From NCBI GenBank assembly GCA_032164295.1, contig JAJHTX010000005.1, positions 2,914,001 to 2,978,000 on the forward strand: DNA of 64,000 nucleotides, read 5' to 3'. The notes under the pieces were generated by a model that ran no database searches, was not told the DNA's origin, and saw only the letters and a program-made list of their open reading frames with translations. This stretch comes from Inonotus obliquus. Its lineage: Eukaryota > Basidiomycota > Agaricomycetes > Hymenochaetales > Hymenochaetaceae. The first letter of the stretch is position 1. Each line of letters opens with the position of its first letter. Shown here piece by piece: positions 58,964 to 64,000 of the stretch. The position numbers and the translations under genes were made by a program.

Positions 58964-60171
58964 TTACTTTCGGGCGTCACCTGAGTTTATCCAATGTGTC
59001 GTTCCTCGAGCTTTGCATAAATTTATGCATTGGCTCTCGCGTAATTTGTCGCACGTTACGATAATCCCTTTGCTTGTCGACTGGGATTTCTCTCTCGATG
59101 ATGTTGGTAGCTTAATCACGAGACCGTCTTTAATGATAGTCGCTTTACCCGCTTCATCGGTGAGGATCAACTTGCGTAACTCGATATGCTGGCAAGAAGA
59201 AGGTGCGAGTGTTATTCAAGAGGTTCGAATATGGATGCATATTCCCGAAGGTCACTCACCTGATCGTCCCTTGGTTCAAGCTTAGCCTGCAAGCTCGGGA
59301 TGTGCTCGCTCCCACGATGCGATTTACCGTTCGATGAACAGAACTCCAGTCCTCGTTCTGTTTTGTAGAGTTTTATATTTCTCTGAATGGTCTTACTGGA
59401 ATAATTGATTTCAACTTGATACCGGACATGATTTCCACCAATCGCACGATATTGTTTTTCTTCTTCCTCATGGTTGTACTTTTCTTTGATCTTCGTTATC
59501 TTCTGAAGAGCTTCTTTCGGGAAACTCGTATATAAGGGGTTCGTTTCATGAACAACACGCAGCGTATTATGGATATTATCTATTTCTAGGATTTGATCGA
59601 CGAGGCCGTGGACATGTTTAGCTTCCACTGTTCCACCCTTCTCGCCGATGCGATTGATGATTGATTCAGCATTATCGGAAAGGGCCTTGATTCTAGAACA
59701 ACACTCGTAAACATTGCCTATTGAAACCTTGTCCTCGTATGTATCCCACACCTTCTTGACTGCCTGTTTCGCCTTCTGCAGTTGTTTTAACGCTTCTTGC
59801 AGGAGATTTATTTCTGAGTTCTCTGCGCAGGACATTATGTAGTCCGAATCATCGAGAAGTTCGTGGAGGGAATCAATTATATATTTACATGTATACCGTG
59901 ACGACCGGTTGTTTTCACGGTCGGCGCAAAATGGTTGGAGTATTTTTGTATACGTTTCGATATGATTCTTTAATTCCTCCTGTGAAGGTAGGCGCCCCAC
60001 TTCCTGCTGGTGAGATGGTGACACCTGTTTAACCCTGTCAGCAGCCGCCCGAATAGTTTCGAGCACCAGTTCTGTCAGCTTATAGTTGGAGAGGAGTTTC
60101 AGAACTTCATAATATCTCGACTCCCAGTGATGATCGTACAGGTCCGGAAACAAAGGCAGGACACGAGGCAT
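58964..60171 (-). CDS. Lineage-specific family protein B
   Basis: 378-aa paralogue of gene A; exons 60171-59260 and 59188-58964, phase 0, intron at the same point. The start (MPRVLPLFPDLYD) shares the catttc(t/c)gagt context with A and C. N-terminal part: HHWESRYYEVLKLLSNYKLT, then VGRLPSQEELKNHIETY (matching MGRLPSQEELKERIEEF in A), SLHELLDDSDYIMSCAENSE and a helical, Lys-rich middle. C-terminal module: GGNHVRYQVEINYSSKTIQR, LEFCSSNGKSHRG, HIELRKLILTDEAGKATIIK, STSKGIIVTCDKL and ARGTTHWINSG. It is the member most like A. Function unknown; no catalytic motif is seen. Confidence 0.78.
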
Positions 60172-60243
60172 TTCTGAGTAAGACGAGCAGATGTAGTAGC
60201 GCAAGAGCAAGAGATGAACTAAAGGGATCACGCAGTCTTCCTG

Positions 60244-60960
60244 GTGGTGTCAGTTAGGTCTCAGGAGGACAGGGGCGGTTTATATGGCGGAATTTACTTT
60301 GCTCAACGCCATACAGTGCAAAGTCCAAGAGTCCCCTGCCATGCATTGCAGCTGACTTCTCAATACGAGGAAACCTTCAAATCTAAAGGGCTAAATGCCA
60401 TCGTTCAAGACCCACTCCGCATCTGCTACAATCTTTTACTTTAAGTGCCTCGCGTGAGCTCCGGGTTACAAGGACCATCAAGGTCTCAAGTCAGAAGAAT
60501 CTCACCTAGCCTCTAACTGGGTGGACATCAGCAAAGTATCTATCAAATATTATGTAATATTGCCATCGTTTCTGATGAATAATCAAAGCTCGCCAGCAAT
60601 TCTCTGCAAAGTCCATTTGAATGAAACGACATTAACTGATAGATGCCACGGATTCGTGCTGATAGGTGACTCTCCGAGGGGGTAAGGAACGAGGAAACGG
60701 CAGACTCAGAAACCAGCCCGGCAGGAGAATCGTCAAAGGAAGAGAAATGGACCAGAAGACGAAACTATCAGGAAGGGATGACCACCCAGGCTGAGGAGAC
60801 AGAGGGTGCATAGAGACGAGACAGGGACGCAGTATACCGCGTCGTGCCCGGCGTACCCGCACGCTTTGGCGTCCCAGGCGCATCCATCGTTCCCACTCTC
60901 AACACTCGCGTGCACGTCTACGTCTTTCGCCGCTCTCCTTGCTGCATCGCCCACTTGACC
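60244..60960. repeat. 717-bp direct repeat, copy 1 (upstream of gene B)
   Basis: Nearly identical to 62777-63493 at a constant offset of 2533 bp at both ends. It begins about 70 bp before the gene B start codon and stops abruptly after cgcccacttgacc, beyond which the two copies are unrelated. A shorter, more diverged version lies upstream of gene A (47820-48340). Confidence 0.85.
60279..60284 (-). promoter_or_regulatory. TATA box of family gene B
   Basis: TATAAA on the minus strand, about 110 bp upstream of the ATG. Gene A has TTTAAA and gene C TATTTA at the matching place, within the conserved block that also holds ctgagacctaactgacacc. Inferred from position and conservation. Confidence 0.5.
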
Positions 60961-61490
60961 TCGCGGACGCGCAGCACCCGTCTTCGCCACTGGCAATGAT
61001 CTTGTGTGTCTGATCTGCATACACGTTTTCAGAGACTATTAGCGAGTCTAGGCTTGCCGCCTGAAGCAAGGGAGGAGACCGTGTCCAAGGTGTCGGCGGC
61101 AGCGTGCAGCGATGAGCATTGAGCACGTCGTCCATCATGGGACGTCATGGACGTGACCACGCGTGTTCGCCACTCAACTCCAAATATGTCCTGCATGGCC
61201 GACTCAGACACTCTTAATCGTTACATTTCCCGGAATGAAGGCAACTTCGAGCCCACCGAGGCATTTGATTCGTGCAATCCAGTCAAACATGGATGTGCGT
61301 ACAGGCTTGACCCGTTCTTACCAGAGCCATTGTGTGCGCTTTCGAAAGCTCTCTACGAGACCTGTCCTCTCAGAGAATTCCGTTGCAGTGACCACTCGGC
61401 TGACCTTCGCAGAAATGTCGTTATGAAAGAGACATCACGGTCTGAACTGTACAAGTTTATAGGTCCGCGCGAGAAACTCGCTCGCATGTC

Positions 61491-62707
61491 TTACATGATC
61501 CAATGTGTTGTTCCACGAGTCTTGCATAGATTTATGCAAGATTTATAGTATTTGTGAACTATCGTGCACTTTACGACAATCCCCTTGCTTTTTGACTCGG
61601 ATATCAAAGGACTTGAAGTGAACCATTTCTTCGAGTGCTCATCCGGTAGATTGAAGTCGAACTCGGCAAGGATACTAGTTGTTTCGTCTCCTTTTCCGGT
61701 TGATATCAACCTGTTTAGTTTAATACACTGGCATACAGAAGTTGAGAGTGTTATTCGAGAGGTTCGAATATGTTGTCACTCACCTGACTGTCCTTTGGTT
61801 TAAGCTCAGCCTGCAACTTCGGGACTTTACGTCTACTCCCACTCGACATATCATACGAATTACCATTGGCTGTACAGAACTCGGGAGGCCCATATGGTCC
61901 TGTTTTGTATTTTACCGTGCTCCTGACAGTCTTACCGGAATACTTGATTTCTACTCTATACACGTAGTGAAATCCTTCAATCTCATAATCGGGCCGCAGT
62001 GCACGAGCTGCTTCTTTCTGCCTGCGCTTTTCCTGCTCCCGCTGCAGCTTCAGCTTGAAAGCTGTTATAGCCTGAATATTCGTTTTGGGGAAACAGGTAT
62101 ACAAGAGGTCCATTTTCTGATCCAAAGGCAGCTCTTTGGTTATTTCTGCTATTTCGTGGATTTTTCCGAGGAGCTCGACTTCCTCCGAGTCTGGTTGAGG
62201 CCCCTGAGTGTCGCTTTCCTTTCTGGCGCTCTTGCAAATTTTCTTCACTTCATCGTAAAGGGGTTTTATTTTGTCATGCAGTTCATCAATATTCTTGCTT
62301 TTTAACGTCTCAATCTTGTATGCATCCCACGTCTCCTTGGCTTTCCGTTCAGCCTCATGCAGTTCGTTCATTACTCTTTCCTCGGGGTACTTCCGTCTGA
62401 AGTAATCCGCATCTATGTCAAGTTGGCGAAGGTAGTCAAGCATGTACTTGCAGTCAGAATACCCGGCCGATGTTCCGTACCTCTCTTCAAACTCAATGAT
62501 ACGTGGAACTGGATCCAAGACACGGTCGTGCCACGCTTCCCAGGAATTGCTTGGGTGCAAGCTAGGAGTCCTTTCAGCAACATCCCGAATAGCTTCGTAC
62601 ACCAGCCGCGTCAACCTGTAATCAGAAAGGAATCTCAAAGCTTTCTTATACCTCGGTCTCCATAGACACTTATACAGGTCCTGAAACACAGGTCGGTTCG
62701 TAGACAT
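61491..62707 (-). CDS. Lineage-specific family protein C
   Basis: 386-aa paralogue; exons 62707-61784 and 61727-61491, phase 0, with the intron in the same position as in A and B. It starts MSTNRPVFQDLYKC, then WRPRYKKALRFLSDYRLTRL and VYEAIRDVAERTPS, aligning with B (ESRYYEVLKLLSNYKLTEL). It lacks the GRLPSQEEL motif of A and B. The middle is helical (DYLRQLDIDADYFRRK, KIKPLYDEVKKICKSARKES). The C-terminal module keeps FHYVYRVEIKYSGKTVRSTV, EFCTANGNSYDM, CIKLNRLISTGKGDETTS, SKSKGIVVKC and CINLCKTRGTTHWIM, but stops immediately after this, without the extra tail of A. It is more diverged than B despite sitting next to B. Confidence 0.78.
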
Positions 62708-64000
62708 TTCCGAGTCAAAGTGCCTTGAACTCAAGAGGCTCCCGCAGTCGTCCTGGCGAGTTGGGTTCCTAGTTAGTGGTGTCAGTTAGGTCTCAGGCCG
62801 CGACAGGGTTGGTCTAAATAGCGGAATTTCCTTTGCTCGACGCCATACAGTGCAAAGTCCAAGAGTCCCCTGCCATGCATTGCAGCTGACTTCTCAATAC
62901 GAGGAAACCTTCAAATCTAGAGGGCTAAATGCCATCGTCCAAGACCCACACCGCATCCGCGACAATCCTTTACTTTAAGTGCCTCGCGTGAGCTCCGGGT
63001 TACAAGGACCATCAAGGTCTCAAGTCAGAAGAATCTCACCTAGCCTCTAACTGGGTGGACATCAGCAAAGTATCTATCAAGTATTATGTAATATTGCCAT
63101 CGTTTCTGATGAATAATCAAAGCTCGCCAGCAATTCTGCAAAGTCCATTTGAATGAAACGACATTAACTGATAGATGCTACGGATTCGTGCTGATAGGTG
63201 ACTCTCCGAGGGGGTAAGGATCTGGGAAACGGCAGACTCAGAAACCAGCCCGGCAGGATAATCATCAAAGGAAGAGAAATGGACCAGAAGACGAAACTAT
63301 CAGGAAGGGATGACCACCCAGGCTGAGAAGATGAGAGGGAGCATAGAGACGAGACAGGGACGCAGTCTACCGCGTCGTGCCCGGCGTACCCGCACGCTTT
63401 GGCGTCCCAGGCGCATCCATCGTTCCCACTCTCAACACTCGCGTGCACGTCTACGTCTTTCGCCGCTCTCCTTGCTGCATCGCCCACTTGACCGCAGTAA
63501 ATTTGCCCTCTTGAGAGGAAGAGCGGACAAATCAATGTCCAAGACATCGGCCAGCACAACAGTGAGTAGACTAGCCACTTGCATTGTTGCAAAATTCTTG
63601 TCGAGGTGACTCCATCATGATGGTTGTTTTGAGCCGAGTTGGATTTCCCATCCATCCCAAGATGTGCCAAGACATAAACACCATCAAACCCCGCGCGTAA
63701 CCATCTTTTACTTAGCAAGATGACCACCATACAATGGTACTACACTACAATGGCTGACCACAAAACATACCCTGCCAACGCATCAGGGCAGCACACTGTT
63801 CTTATTCTAGGGCGATCTATTTAAAGTTTTCTTATTCCACGAGCGTGTCCTCCAAATTACCCTTTCCTTGAGGATCCATGGCCTTATGAGCGGTTTGGAG
63901 GAATGCAGTGAGGCAGATTCGCCCGAGTATCCGCCGGCGTCTTGGGAAGTATGGGTAATAGAAAGATCATAGTAAACATGATCTACGCTTAGAGAGGGAA
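62708..64000. other. Upstream region of gene C and right edge
   Basis: Holds copy 2 of the 717-bp repeat and then unique sequence. A minus-strand open frame (63164-63730) spans the repeat; in the other copy the equivalent frame is broken, so I do not call it a gene. The last 170 bases contain a minus-strand stretch that could be the end of a gene beginning outside (ending LTAFLQTAHKAMDPQGKG and a stop near 63833), too short to judge. Confidence 0.4.
62777..63493. repeat. 717-bp direct repeat, copy 2 (upstream of gene C)
   Basis: Second copy of 60244-60960. Differences are scattered substitutions and a few single-base indels, roughly one in twenty positions in the parts I compared. It includes the promoter area of gene C. 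Confidence 0.85.

Larger units (their letters stand above)
60172..61490. other. Upstream region of gene B and 3' flank of gene C
   Basis: 60244-60960 is one copy of the 717-bp repeat described separately. 61235-61490 shares blocks with the 3' flanks of genes A and B. A plus-strand open frame at 61147-61548 covers this flank and overlaps the end of gene C; I regard it as a by-product of the duplication. Confidence 0.5.

Noticed and set aside
61147..61548. Plus-strand open frame beside gene C
   Set aside because: It lies on the duplicated 3' flank and overlaps the end of gene C on the other strand; the equivalent frame is not kept at A or B.
63164..63730. Minus-strand open frame in the 717-bp repeat
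   Set aside because: The other copy of the repeat breaks this frame, so there is no coding constraint.
1..64000. tRNA, rRNA, CRISPR arrays or bacterial-type operons
   Set aside because: I looked for B-box-like motifs, spaced direct repeats and polycistronic layouts and found none; gene structure is fungal throughout. A tRNAscan/Infernal run would settle the RNA question.

Overview
The window is nuclear DNA from a filamentous basidiomycete, most likely an Agaricomycete. Genes are interrupted by many 45-65 nt GT-AG introns (plus two GC-AG introns) and by exons as short as 8 nt. The gene set also fits: Mediator subunit 19, a type I metacaspase with a proline/glycine-rich prodomain, GH79 and GH5 carbohydrate enzymes, an SH3 membrane protein of the kind seen in mushrooms, and a remnant of a mushroom-type phosphotransferase. 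I rebuilt exon structures by hand; in nearly every multi-exon gene the phases sum to a whole number of codons, which supports the models.

Layout. 0-10 kb is compact and conserved: methionyl-tRNA synthetase (5' part, minus), an I-BAR/Ivy1-like protein (minus), MED19 (plus) and an OPT oligopeptide transporter (plus). 10-19 kb is gene-poor: a short zinc-cluster regulator, a secreted GH5 endoglucanase, and long stretches with nothing recognisable. 18.7-30.1 kb holds an MFS transporter (minus) divergent from a secreted GH79 glucuronidase (plus), the metacaspase (plus) and a PTR2-type peptide transporter (minus). 31-33 kb has two tandem copies of a small unknown gene, the second frame-disrupted, followed by an F-box protein at 34-35.5 kb. 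36.6-39.4 kb is a nest of TA-flanked terminal-inverted-repeat elements. 39.8-50.7 kb holds three single-pass membrane proteins with long tails, one ending in SH3. 52-57.4 kb carries an unknown basic protein, a PPN2-like metallophosphatase and eIF1A.

The most unusual content is a family I do not recognise. Three paralogues of about 380-420 aa (46.4, 59.0 and 61.5 kb, all minus strand) share a phase-0 intron at the same place, the same start-codon context and homologous flanks. The last two also share a 717-bp upstream block that is nearly identical, although their proteins have diverged strongly. The small gene pair at 31-33 kb may be a free-standing version of the family's C-terminal module; that link is weak and inferred by eye.

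Functionally, the secreted hydrolases and the OPT, PTR2 and MFS transporters fit a saprotrophic or plant-associated nutrient scavenger. Housekeeping genes flank lineage-specific, repeat-rich islands.
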